Below are positions 1 to 7,210 of a stretch of DNA of 64,000 nt, piece after piece. The position numbers and the translations under genes are program-made. Source of the stretch: Shinella sp032095155 (GTDB taxonomy: Bacteria; Pseudomonadota; Alphaproteobacteria; Rhizobiales; Rhizobiaceae); NCBI RefSeq assembly GCF_049199905.1, contig NZ_JBLZPK010000014.1, positions 1 to 64,000 of the forward strand, in the 5' to 3' direction. Position 1 is the stretch's first letter, and each line of letters starts with the position of its first letter. The notes under the pieces are model-generated. The model made no database searches. It saw only the letters and a list, made by a program, of their open reading frames with translations, and was not told where the DNA came from.

Positions 1-681
1 GCCCGTCACAACCGTACCACGGCCCGAGATCGAGAACACGTCTTCGATCGGCATCAGGAACGGCTGGTCGATCGGACGCTCAGGCGTCGGGATGTAGGCG
101 TCGACAGCGGCCATCAGCTCGCGGATCGCGTCTTCACCGATCTTCTTGTCGGAATCTTCCAGAGCGGCCAGAGCCGAACCCTTGACGATCGGAATGTCGT
201 CGCCCGGGAAGTCGTAGGACGACAGCAGTTCGCGAACTTCCAGCTCGACGAGCTCGAGAAGCTCGGCGTCGTCAACCTGGTCGACCTTGTTGAGGAACAC
301 GACGATCGCGGGAACGCCGACCTGGCGGGCGAGCAGGATGTGCTCACGCGTCTGCGGCATCGGGCCGTCAGCAGCCGAGCAAACCAGGATCGCGCCGTCC
401 ATCTGGGCAGCACCGGTAATCATGTTCTTGACGTAGTCGGCGTGGCCGGGGCAGTCGACGTGCGCGTAGTGGCGGTTCGGCGTCTCGTATTCGACGTGTG
501 CCGTCGAGATGGTGATGCCGCGCGCCTTTTCTTCCGGGGCAGCGTCGATCTGGTCGTACGCCTTAAACTCGCCGAAGTACTTCGTGATCGCTGCCGTCAG
601 CGACGTCTTGCCGTGGTCGACGTGGCCGATCGTGCCGATGTTTACGTGAGGCTTGTTGCGCTCAAACTTGCTCTTTGCCAT
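1..681 (-). CDS. tuf: Elongation factor Tu, N-terminal part (cut by window edge)
   Basis: EF-Tu carries aminoacyl-tRNA to the ribosomal A site as a GTP complex. The 227 visible residues hold the G domain: GHVDHGKT (P loop, residues 19-26), the switch I region with RGITI, DCPGH (G3, around residue 81) and NKVD (G4, around 136). The reading frame runs off the left edge, so domains 2 and 3 are missing here by truncation of the window, not of the gene. The start at 681 gives the family N-terminus MAKSKFER and has an AGGAAAT ribosome-binding site upstream. It lies downstream of tRNA-Tyr and tRNA-Gly on the same strand, like the tyrU-glyT-thrT-tufB arrangement of enterobacteria, so the tRNAs and tuf are probably co-transcribed. 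Confidence 0.97.
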   Translation of the reverse strand, partial: MAKSKFERNKPHVNIGTIGHVDHGKTSLTAAITKYFGEFKAYDQIDAAPEEKARGITISTAHVEYETPNRHYAHVDCPGHADYVKNMITGAAQMDGAILVCSAADGPMPQTREHILLARQVGVPAIVVFLNKVDQVDDAELLELVELEVRELLSSYDFPGDDIPIVKGSALAALEDSDKKIGEDAIRELMAAVDAYIPTPERPIDQPFLMPIEDVFSISGRGTVVTG

Positions 682-900
682 CTCTTTATTTCCTACTGAA
701 CGAAAGTTGGGCTAACCGGCCCGTCCGGTTTGGCAGGCGTTTAAGGCTTTCGCAACGAATGCGCAAGCTTTAAATGCACGATGAAAACCGCCGGAAACGA
801 GCTGAGGCAAGCCAGATAGACCATAGATCGGCATGCAGAATCGCTTTTTCAAGGCAAAGCCTTAGTGCGAAGCGCTGATTCTCTTGATCAAGAAATCGGA

Positions 901-974
901 TGGAGCGGGTAGCGGGAATCGAACCCGCGTATTCAGCTTGGAAGGCTGCTGCTCTACCATTGAGCTATACCCGC
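901..974 (-). tRNA. tRNA-Gly (anticodon TCC)
   Basis: On the minus strand a complete 74-nt cloverleaf can be folded. It has a 7-bp acceptor stem (GCGGGTA/TACCCGC), a D arm with AGCTC...GAGC, anticodon loop CTTCCAA giving anticodon TCC, and a T arm with GGGTTCGATTCCC. The CCA end is encoded. It sits between tRNA-Tyr and tuf in the same orientation. Confidence 0.97.
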
Positions 975-1001
975 GGGGAGGTCTTGATCCGTGCAACAGA
1001 A

Positions 1002-1086
1002 TGGTGGAGGGAGTTGGATTTGAACCAACGTAGGCTGAGCCAACGGATTTACAGTCCGTCCCCTTTAACCACTCGGGCATCCCTCC
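1002..1086 (-). tRNA. tRNA-Tyr (anticodon GTA)
   Basis: On the minus strand this is an 85-nt class II tRNA with acceptor stem GGAGGGA/TCCCTCC, anticodon loop CTGTAAA (anticodon GTA), a long variable arm as expected for bacterial tRNA-Tyr, T arm GGTTCAAATCC and an encoded CCA. It is the first gene of the tRNA-Tyr / tRNA-Gly / tuf unit. Confidence 0.97.
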
Positions 1087-1162
1087 ATTATTCTGTCGGG
1101 ATCAAGCGACCAGTTCGACCTGCAGGCGGTGCCTTGTCGGCGGCGCCTTCGATCTGGCGGCG

Positions 1163-1191
1163 TATATGACGGGCACAATTCGTCCTGTCAA
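1163..1191 (-). promoter_or_regulatory. Promoter of the tRNA-Tyr / tRNA-Gly / tuf unit
   Basis: On the minus strand TTGACA (1191-1186), a 17-nt spacer and CATATA (1168-1163) form a near-consensus vegetative promoter. A GC-rich discriminator follows and tRNA-Tyr begins about 75 nt downstream. No other element this good is visible between tRNA-Tyr and rlmB. Read from sequence; the transcription start is inferred. Confidence 0.65.
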
Positions 1192-1344
1192 CACGACGTC
1201 ACGGAAAAAATTGAGAAAAATGTCGTCGCTGACGCCCGCCTGTGGATGGCGTCCTTTGCGCGTCCCGCGCTCCGCTTGAATTTTTCGTATGGCGCCGATG
1301 CAAAACCGCTGCACACTTTTGCGCGACATGTTCTATAAGGCGCC

Positions 1345-2220
1345 ATGAGCAAAGACGATACCGGCGGCAAGTCCGCAAAAGACACCCATTACGCAAAACT
1401 GCGCCGAGCGCATCGCGACCAGAAGCGCGACCGCGGCGATATCCCGACACCACGGGACGACCGTCGCCGCAAGCCGGCCGAGGGCTGGAAAGCGCCCGCG
1501 CTTACGCCCGACCAGGTCTGTCTCTACGGCCTGCACACGGTGCGGGCGGCCCTCGACAATCCCGAGCGCAAGATCATCAAGCTTTCAGTCAGCCTGAATG
1601 CCGCCCAGCGGCTGGAACTGCCCGATCTTGCGACCCTGCCCTACCCGGTCGAAACCGTGCTGCCGTCGGACCTCGACAAGGTGCTCGGCCCCGAGGCGAT
1701 CCACCAGGGCGTGATGCTGGAGACGCGGCCCCTGCCCGTCCGCCGGCTGGAGGCGCTGAAGGACAGCCCGCTGCTGCTCGTGCTCGACCAGGTGACGGAT
1801 CCGCACAATGTCGGCGCCATCATGCGCTCGGCCGTCGCCTTCAATGCCGGTGCCGTCATCACCACGCAGCGCCATTCGCCGACGGAATCGGGCGTGCTCG
1901 CCAAGACTGCTTCCGGGGCGCTGGAGCTGATCCCCTATATCCAGATCACAAATCTTTCGGATGCGCTGGAGGAGTTGCACAAGCTGGGCTTCCTGACCAT
2001 CGGCCTCGATTCGGAAGGTCCCGCGCCGCTCGAAGGCACGCTTTCCGGCCAGCGTATCGCGCTCGTTATGGGCTCCGAGGGCAAGGGCCTGCGCCAGAAG
2101 ACGCGCGCCACCTGCAAGGCGCTCGCCCGTCTCGACATGCCCGGCGCCATCAAGTCGCTGAATGTGTCGAATGCCGCCGCCATCGCGCTTTACGCCACGC
2201 AGCGTCATCTCCTCGGCTGA
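1345..2220 (+). CDS. rlmB: 23S rRNA (guanosine-2'-O-)-methyltransferase, RlmB/TrmH (SpoU) family
   Basis: SPOUT-class RNA methyltransferase. The family member RlmB methylates the 2'-OH of G2251 in 23S rRNA using SAM. The 291-residue protein has a lysine/arginine-rich N-terminal extension of about 55 residues, a substrate-binding domain (about 55-125), and the three SpoU motifs: DPHNVGAIMRSA (motif 1, around 150), VMGSEGKGLR (motif 2, around 235) and LNVSNAAAIALYA (motif 3, around 270). The last two form the trefoil knot that holds SAM. The ATG at 1345 is the only start giving the usual length. The gene is monocistronic, followed by an inverted repeat whose loop is hidden by a run of N. Confidence 0.9.
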   Translation: MSKDDTGGKSAKDTHYAKLRRAHRDQKRDRGDIPTPRDDRRRKPAEGWKAPALTPDQVCLYGLHTVRAALDNPERKIIKLSVSLNAAQRLELPDLATLPYPVETVLPSDLDKVLGPEAIHQGVMLETRPLPVRRLEALKDSPLLLVLDQVTDPHNVGAIMRSAVAFNAGAVITTQRHSPTESGVLAKTASGALELIPYIQITNLSDALEELHKLGFLTIGLDSEGPAPLEGTLSGQRIALVMGSEGKGLRQKTRATCKALARLDMPGAIKSLNVSNAAAIALYATQRHLLG

Positions 2221-2237
2221 ACACGCAGCATGCAAAG

Positions 2238-2299
2238 AAACACGAAGGNNNNNNNNNNNNNNNNNNNNNNNNNNNNNNNNNNNNNNNNNNTTCGTGTTT
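2238..2299. other. Inverted repeat flanking an N gap, probably a terminator hairpin
   Basis: AAACACGAA (2238-2246) and TTCGTGTTT (2291-2299) are perfect inverted copies on either side of 42 undetermined bases (2249-2290). The position, between the convergent 3' ends of rlmB and azoR, fits a bidirectional terminator. The hidden bases prevent a firm call. Confidence 0.45.
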
Positions 2300-2316
2300 G
2301 AACAGTCTGATCCCGC

Positions 2317-2940
2317 TTAGGAGGCGAGCTTCAGAACATTGCGATCGCCGATCGAGCGCTCGGCTTCGGAAATCGCCTGCACTTTCGAATCGGCCGAGAG
2401 ATTGAGGCCTTCGGCGCGGACGATCTCAATATCGGTGACGCCGAGGAAGCCGAGCACGGCGCGCAGATAGCTTTCCTGATGATCCATCACGGCTGCCGGG
2501 CCGGCGCTGTAGTGACCGCCGCGGGTGGAGACGATGATGATTTTCTTGCCCTTGGCGAGGCCCTCCGGGCCTTCGGCCGTGTAGCGGAACGTCTTGCCGG
2601 CGACGGCGACGCGATCGATCCAGGCCTTGAGCTGGCTCGGCAGCGAGAAATTGTACATGGGCACGCCGAGGATGATCGTATCGGCGGCGAGGAATTCTTC
2701 CAGCACGACCTTGCTTTCGGCAAGCTCGGCCGCGATCTGCGTGTCGACCTGGTCCGGCGCGGCATTGGCGGCCATCAGATGCGCGCCGGAGAGATGCGGC
2801 AGCGGGTTGGACACGAGGTCGCGATAGGTGACGGTCGCGCCGGATTGTTCGGCCTTGATCTGGGCGGCGACGGCAGCGGTCAGGCGACGGGATACGGAAT
2901 GATCTCCGAGAATGCCGGAGTCGATGTGAAGAACGTTCAT
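2317..2940 (-). CDS. azoR: FMN-dependent NADH:quinone/azo reductase
   Basis: Cytoplasmic flavodoxin-fold oxidoreductase of the AzoR/AcpD family, which reduces quinones and azo compounds by two-electron transfer from NADH through FMN. The 207 residues match the family's usual length of about 200. The N-terminal phosphate-binding segment HIDSGILGDHSVSR (residues 5-18), the FMN-contacting VPMYNFSLPSQLKAWID (around 93-109) and TRGGHY (around 138-143) are visible. The ATG at 2940 is the first codon of the typical MNVLHIDSG start. It is transcribed divergently from the LysR gene at 3070 with 129 bp between them, the usual layout for a LysR regulator and its target. Confidence 0.92.
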   Translation of the reverse strand: MNVLHIDSGILGDHSVSRRLTAAVAAQIKAEQSGATVTYRDLVSNPLPHLSGAHLMAANAAPDQVDTQIAAELAESKVVLEEFLAADTIILGVPMYNFSLPSQLKAWIDRVAVAGKTFRYTAEGPEGLAKGKKIIIVSTRGGHYSAGPAAVMDHQESYLRAVLGFLGVTDIEIVRAEGLNLSADSKVQAISEAERSIGDRNVLKLAS

Positions 2941-3018
2941 GGGTCAGCACCTCTGTTCGGTTTGGGTGCAAAACATATGATCCGAAAACAATCGCGCGAT
3001 TAGACGGCAAAAATCCAA

Positions 3019-3047
3019 TTGACTGTTTCACCAGGGAAACAATAATC
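3019..3047 (+). promoter_or_regulatory. LysR-gene promoter with a dyad operator in its spacer
   Basis: TTGACT (3019-3024), a 17-nt spacer and ATAATC (3042-3047) make a good vegetative promoter 23 bp before the LysR start. The spacer is filled by a perfect dyad, TGTTTC-N6-GAAACA (3024-3041). A protein bound there would cover both promoter hexamers, so negative autoregulation of the LysR gene is likely. The same site lies about 85 bp upstream of azoR and could act on it as well. Sequence is direct; the regulatory role is inferred from LysR family behaviour. Confidence 0.6.
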
Positions 3048-3069
3048 AGGTCATAACCGGAGACACCAG

Positions 3070-4017
3070 ATGCAGGACCTGAACGATCTCGCTCTCTACG
3101 CCGCCGTCGTGCGGCACAAAGGCTTTACTGCGGCAGCAAATGCGCTGTCCGTGCCCAAATCGAAGATCAGCAAGCGGGTCGCGGCCCTCGAGGAGCAGCT
3201 CGGCGTGCGCCTCATCGAGCGCTCCACCCGAAAACTCGCCATCACCGACATCGGCCAGTCCTTCTATGAGCGCTGTGAGGCGGTGCTGTCAGGCGTCGAG
3301 GCGGCGGAGGCGGTCGTCGCCGTCGCCAAGGCGGAGCCGGCGGGAACCGTGCGGCTCTCCATGCCGCCGGGTTTTGCCCCGATGATGGCCGATGTGCTGC
3401 CGGGTTTCCTGAAACGTTATCCGCTGGTGCGCCTGTCAATCCTCACCACCGGGCGCCCCGTCGATCTCATCGAGGAGCGAATCGATGTCGCGCTGCGCGT
3501 GCGCGACAGCTACGACACGGACCAGTCGCTGATCGTGCGCCGTTTCGGCGCCACGCGCCGCTACCTCGCAGCAAGTCCGCGTTTTCTGGAGCGCTACGGC
3601 CCCGTCGATCTCGACACGATCGGCCGCATTCCCACGCTTTCCATGCAGGAAAACAATCCACGCGCCATCTGGACGCTGTTGCATTCAAGCGGCGAAATCC
3701 ATGACGTCTCGCACTCACCGGTCCTTACCTGCTCGGATTTCAGCGTGCTGGAACGCGCGACGATCGAAGGCATCGGCCTCGGCCTGCTGCCCGACATCAT
3801 CGTCGAGCGCGGCTTCCGCAACGGCGTGCTGACGCCGGTGCTGCCGGACTGGTCGTCGACAGAGGCGACGGTCCACGCCGTCTTCACCTCCCGTCACGGC
3901 ATGCTGCCGGCGGTGCGCGCGCTGATCGACCACCTTGCCGAAAACCTGCCGCGCTCCATGCACCGCTGCCAGGAAATCGTGCCCAAACCGGCCGACGACA
4001 GCAACTGGTCGATCTGA
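3070..4017 (+). CDS. LysR family transcriptional regulator next to azoR
   Basis: 315-residue LysR-type regulator. The N-terminal winged helix-turn-helix (residues about 1-60, with GFTAAANALSVPKSKISKRVAALEE-type spacing and RLIERSTRKL) is followed by a linker helix and a type 2 periplasmic-binding-protein effector domain (about 88-290, beginning GTVRLSMPPGF). It is divergent from azoR, and the shared intergenic region carries a dyad inside this gene's own promoter. Related LysR genes beside azoR or quinone reductases sense quinones, azo dyes or thiol stress; the inducer here is unknown. The ATG at 3070 is preceded by GGAGAC. Confidence 0.9.
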   Translation: MQDLNDLALYAAVVRHKGFTAAANALSVPKSKISKRVAALEEQLGVRLIERSTRKLAITDIGQSFYERCEAVLSGVEAAEAVVAVAKAEPAGTVRLSMPPGFAPMMADVLPGFLKRYPLVRLSILTTGRPVDLIEERIDVALRVRDSYDTDQSLIVRRFGATRRYLAASPRFLERYGPVDLDTIGRIPTLSMQENNPRAIWTLLHSSGEIHDVSHSPVLTCSDFSVLERATIEGIGLGLLPDIIVERGFRNGVLTPVLPDWSSTEATVHAVFTSRHGMLPAVRALIDHLAENLPRSMHRCQEIVPKPADDSNWSI

Positions 4018-4072
4018 TCCACCCTTTTCGCTTTACTCCGCCGGAAAATATGCTAACTCCCTCGCATTGCGT

Positions 4073-4148
<76 letters not shown>

Positions 4149-4222
4149 TCATTTCCGCTTCGCGACAGAATGGACGATCGGCTTGGCCGGTTTTCGCGCG
4201 CGGCGTTCCGGAGGATTTTACC

Positions 4223-4417
4223 GTGGCTGCAGAAAACGAACCGGTCTCCAAGGTCAAGATCGAGAAGCGCTCGGACGGGAAATTCTTCGTCGCCTTGACG
4301 TTTCGTGGCGTGACCAATCCTCTGATCGGACCGTTTCGCAGCCCCTTCGAGGCTGCGGCAGCGGGTGAAGCGGCCTTGAAAGCGCTCGAAGCGCGCGCCG
4401 GTGCGCGCAAGGCCTGA
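4223..4417 (+). CDS. Small conserved-looking hypothetical protein
   Basis: 64-residue protein begun by GTG at 4223, chosen because a strong GGAGG (4210-4214) stands 8 nt upstream and no better start is in frame. The sequence is a soluble, basic beta-type region (KVKIEKRSDGKFFVALTF) followed by an alanine-rich helix (EAAAAGEAALKALEARAG). No signal peptide or membrane segment is present and I do not recognise the family. It lies between tRNA-Thr and nadK; the tRNA's 3' end is only 74 bp away. Confidence 0.6.
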   Translation: MAAENEPVSKVKIEKRSDGKFFVALTFRGVTNPLIGPFRSPFEAAAAGEAALKALEARAGARKA

Positions 4418-4562
4418 TCGGCGCCGGCTGCATTCTCACAGCCGTAATCACACGTCATTGTCATATTTTTCAGATGCGCATGCCGTAAAGGCATGCGACA
4501 AAGACCGGCCCTGCGCACCGCGCGGGGTTTGGAGCTTTGCATTGAGGATGCGGATCGGCGGC

Positions 4563-5336
4563 ATGGCGCGTGACTTGAACACCCTTTCCTTCGTCGCCTC
4601 GCAGGCGCCCGAAGCGCAGGACGCGCGCAACGAACTGATCGCCATTTACGGCAATGCCGATCCGGAACAGGCTGACGTGATCGTCGCGCTCGGCGGCGAC
4701 GGTTTCATGTTGCAGACGCTGCACACCACCATGAACACCGGCAAGCGGGTCTACGGCATGAACCGCGGCTCCATCGGCTTCCTGATGAACCGCTACGATT
4801 CGAGCAATCTGCTGGAGCGTATCGATGGCGCCGTCGAAAATGCCTTCCGCCCGCTGGAAATGGTGACGAGCGATGCGAGCGGCCAGGAGCGCCGGGCGCT
4901 TGCCATCAATGAGGTCTATCTCTTCCGGCAGTCCTATCAGGCGGCGAAGCTGCGCGTCAGCGTCGATGGCCGTGTGCGGCTGGAAGAATTGATCTGCGAC
5001 GGCCTGCTGCTGGCGACGCCTGCCGGCTCCACCGCCTACAATCTTTCCGCCCATGGCCCCATCCTGCCGCTGGAGGCACCACTGCTGGCCTTGACGCCGG
5101 TCAGCCCCTTCCGCCCCCGGCGCTGGCGCGGGGCATTGCTGCCGAACAAGGTGACCGTCAAGATCGACGTGCTGGAAGCGGAGAAGCGCCCGGTCAATGC
5201 GGTGGCCGACAATACCGAGGTCAAGTCGGTGACCTCGGTACAGATCGCCGAATCGGCGGGCGTGTCGGCGCATATTCTCTCGGATCCGGATCATTCCTGG
5301 TCCGACCGGATTCTTGCCGAACAGTTCGATTACTGA
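4563..5336 (+). CDS. nadK: NAD kinase
   Basis: Phosphorylates NAD+ at the 2' position of the adenosine ribose to give NADP+. The 257-residue protein shows the diagnostic GGDGFML (GGDG, around residue 44) and the NE/D segment AINEVYL (around 117). It also has the glycine-rich TPAGSTAYNLSAHGPIL (around 153-169), in which the family binds NAD and metal. The start at 4563 gives the usual short alphaproteobacterial form; an in-frame ATG at 4548 would add five residues. An 8-bp hairpin (4477-4497) stands just upstream of the start region. Confidence 0.95.
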   Translation: MARDLNTLSFVASQAPEAQDARNELIAIYGNADPEQADVIVALGGDGFMLQTLHTTMNTGKRVYGMNRGSIGFLMNRYDSSNLLERIDGAVENAFRPLEMVTSDASGQERRALAINEVYLFRQSYQAAKLRVSVDGRVRLEELICDGLLLATPAGSTAYNLSAHGPILPLEAPLLALTPVSPFRPRRWRGALLPNKVTVKIDVLEAEKRPVNAVADNTEVKSVTSVQIAESAGVSAHILSDPDHSWSDRILAEQFDY

Positions 5337-5368
5337 CACCCTCTCCTTTTCAGGGACAGGAGCAAACC

Positions 5369-5869
5369 ATGAAACGCGCCCTCACCGCCGCTCTCGCCAT
5401 TCTCCTGCTTGCCGGCACACCGGCCTTCGCCGAGGGAGAATCGCCGGTCTCCGAAGCGATTACCTTCGTGGTGAGCACCGGTTTCTGGGAAGAGCCTGCG
5501 GAGGGTGATGGCGATGCGGCTGCCGCGACGTCTGAAACTGCTGTCGCCGAAAAGCCTGCGCCTCGTCGCGGCTATTACAAGCTGATCGCCGTACGTCAGA
5601 AGGACGGCACGGCGCAGATCCATCTTCAGCAGATCGAGGCGACCGCCGACGGGCCGAAGATCGTTTCCTCGACGGTGCTCGAGGAATTCTCGGCGCTGAA
5701 GCCCTATGTCACGGATATCAGGCCGGAGAATTCATCCGGCGTCACCACCCAACCCGGCCTCTTCGCCACGGTCCATCTGAAGACGGAGCCGAAGGTCACC
5801 GAGCCGGAAAGCTGGACGGTGCTGATCGACGATCTCGGCGAGATCAAGATCGAGCGCGCGACGAACTGA
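5369..5869 (+). CDS. Exported hypothetical protein
   Basis: 166-residue protein with a clear Sec signal peptide: basic MKRA, a hydrophobic core AALAILLLAG, and a cleavage site after PAFA (around residue 21). The mature part has an alanine/acid-rich linker (about 45-65) and then a beta-rich domain of about 95 residues (RGYYKLIAVRQKDGTAQIHL onward) without cysteines. I do not recognise the fold. It starts 32 bp after nadK and is followed at once by a terminator, so it is the last gene of that short unit and probably acts in the periplasm. Confidence 0.75.
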   Translation: MKRALTAALAILLLAGTPAFAEGESPVSEAITFVVSTGFWEEPAEGDGDAAAATSETAVAEKPAPRRGYYKLIAVRQKDGTAQIHLQQIEATADGPKIVSSTVLEEFSALKPYVTDIRPENSSGVTTQPGLFATVHLKTEPKVTEPESWTVLIDDLGEIKIERATN

Positions 5870-5880
5870 GCGGATACGAA

Positions 5881-5902
5881 AACGGGCGCCGAAGCGCCCG
5901 TT
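5881..5902. terminator. Terminator between an exported-protein gene and prfB
   Basis: AACGGGCGC-CGAA-GCGCCCGTT forms a 9-bp stem with a stable tetraloop. It lies between convergent genes and could serve both. T-tracts are short on either strand. Confidence 0.6.
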
Positions 5903-5924
5903 CCCAAATGCGTTTTCGTCAACG

Positions 5925-6975
5925 TCAGTTGAGGTCGTCCACGACCGCGTCCGCGCCGCCGTTCACACGGTGGGCAAGGGCTGCTTCCATGAACTCGTTG
6001 AGTTCTCCGTCGAGAACATCCGACGGCGCCGTGCTTTCGACGCCGGTGCGCAGGTCCTTGACCAGCTGGTAGGGCTGCAGGACGTAGGAGCGGATCTGGT
6101 GGCCCCAGCCGATATCGGACTTGGAGGCCGCTTCGGCATTGGCCGCTTCTTCGCGCTTCTTCAGCTCCGCTTCGTAGAGACGGGCACGCAGCATGTCCCA
6201 CGCCTTGGCGCGGTTCTTGTGCTGCGAACGCTCCTGCTGGCAGGCAACGACGATGCCCGACGGCATGTGCGTGATGCGCACGGCCGAGTCGGTCGTGTTG
6301 ACGTGCTGCCCGCCGGCGCCCGACGAACGGTAGGTGTCGATGCGGCAGTCGCTCTCGTTGATATCGATGGTGATCGAATCATCGATGACCGGATAGACCC
6401 AGATCGACGAGAACGAGGTGTGACGGCGCGCATTGCTGTCATAGGGCGAGATGCGGACCAGGCGGTGCACGCCCGACTCAGTCTTCAGCCAGCCATAGGC
6501 ATTGTGGCCCTTGACGAGCAGCGTCGCGGACTTGATGCCGGCTTCTTCGCCGTCATGGATTTCCAGGAGCTCCACCTTGTAGCCCGAGCGCTCCGCCCAA
6601 CGGGTGTACATGCGCAGAAGCATGTTCGCCCAGTCCTGGCTTTCCGTGCCGCCGGCGCCGGAATGCACTTCGAGATAGGTGTCGTTGGTATCCGCCTCGC
6701 CTGAAAGCATGGCCTCGACCTGCTTGCGCGACGCCTCGGTGCGAACCGCCTTCAGGGCGTCTTCGGCATCCTTGACGATGTCGGCATCGCCCTCTTCCTC
6801 ACCGAGTTCGATGAGTTCGATATTGTCCTTGAGCTGCTGCTCGATGGCGCGCACGCCATGGATGCTCTCGTCCAGCTGCTGGCGCTCGCGCATCAGCTTC
6901 TGGGCTTCCTGGGCATCGTTCCAGAGGTTGGGATCCTCTGCCTTGTTGTTCAACCAGTCCAGTCGTCTTACCGCC
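5925..6975 (-). CDS. prfB: Peptide chain release factor 2 (5' end in N gap)
   Basis: RF2 recognises UGA and UAA and triggers peptidyl-tRNA hydrolysis. The visible reading frame carries the catalytic GGQ (in SSGAGGQHVN) and a typical RF2 domain order. The stop-codon-reading tripeptide is SPY (VRISPYDSN), not the SPF of the E. coli protein. The frame continues upstream of the apparent TTG at 6953 as AVRRLDW up to the gap at 6976, so the true start and any programmed frameshift site lie in the undetermined bases. It lies downstream of mrcA on the same strand. Confidence 0.93.
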
Positions 6976-7185
6976 NNNNNNNNNNNNNNNNNNNNNNNNN
7001 NNNNNNNNNNNNNNNNNNNNNNNNNNNNNNNNNNNNNNNNNNNNNNNNNNNNNNNNNNNNNNNNNNNNNNNNNNNNNNNNNNNNNNNNNNNNNNNNNNNN
7101 NNNNNNNNNNNNNNNNNNNNNNNNNNNNNNNNNNNNNNNNNNNNNNNNNNNNNNNNNNNNNNNNNNNNNNNNNNNNNNNNNNNNN
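6976..7185. other. 210-base run of N between mrcA and prfB
   Basis: Undetermined sequence. It must contain the first codons of prfB and the mrcA-prfB intergenic region. The 25 bases after it (7186-7210) are the 3' untranslated end of mrcA. Nothing further can be said. Confidence 0.95.
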
Positions 7186-7210
7186 CCCTCTTCTCCGAGA
7201 TGATGATGGA

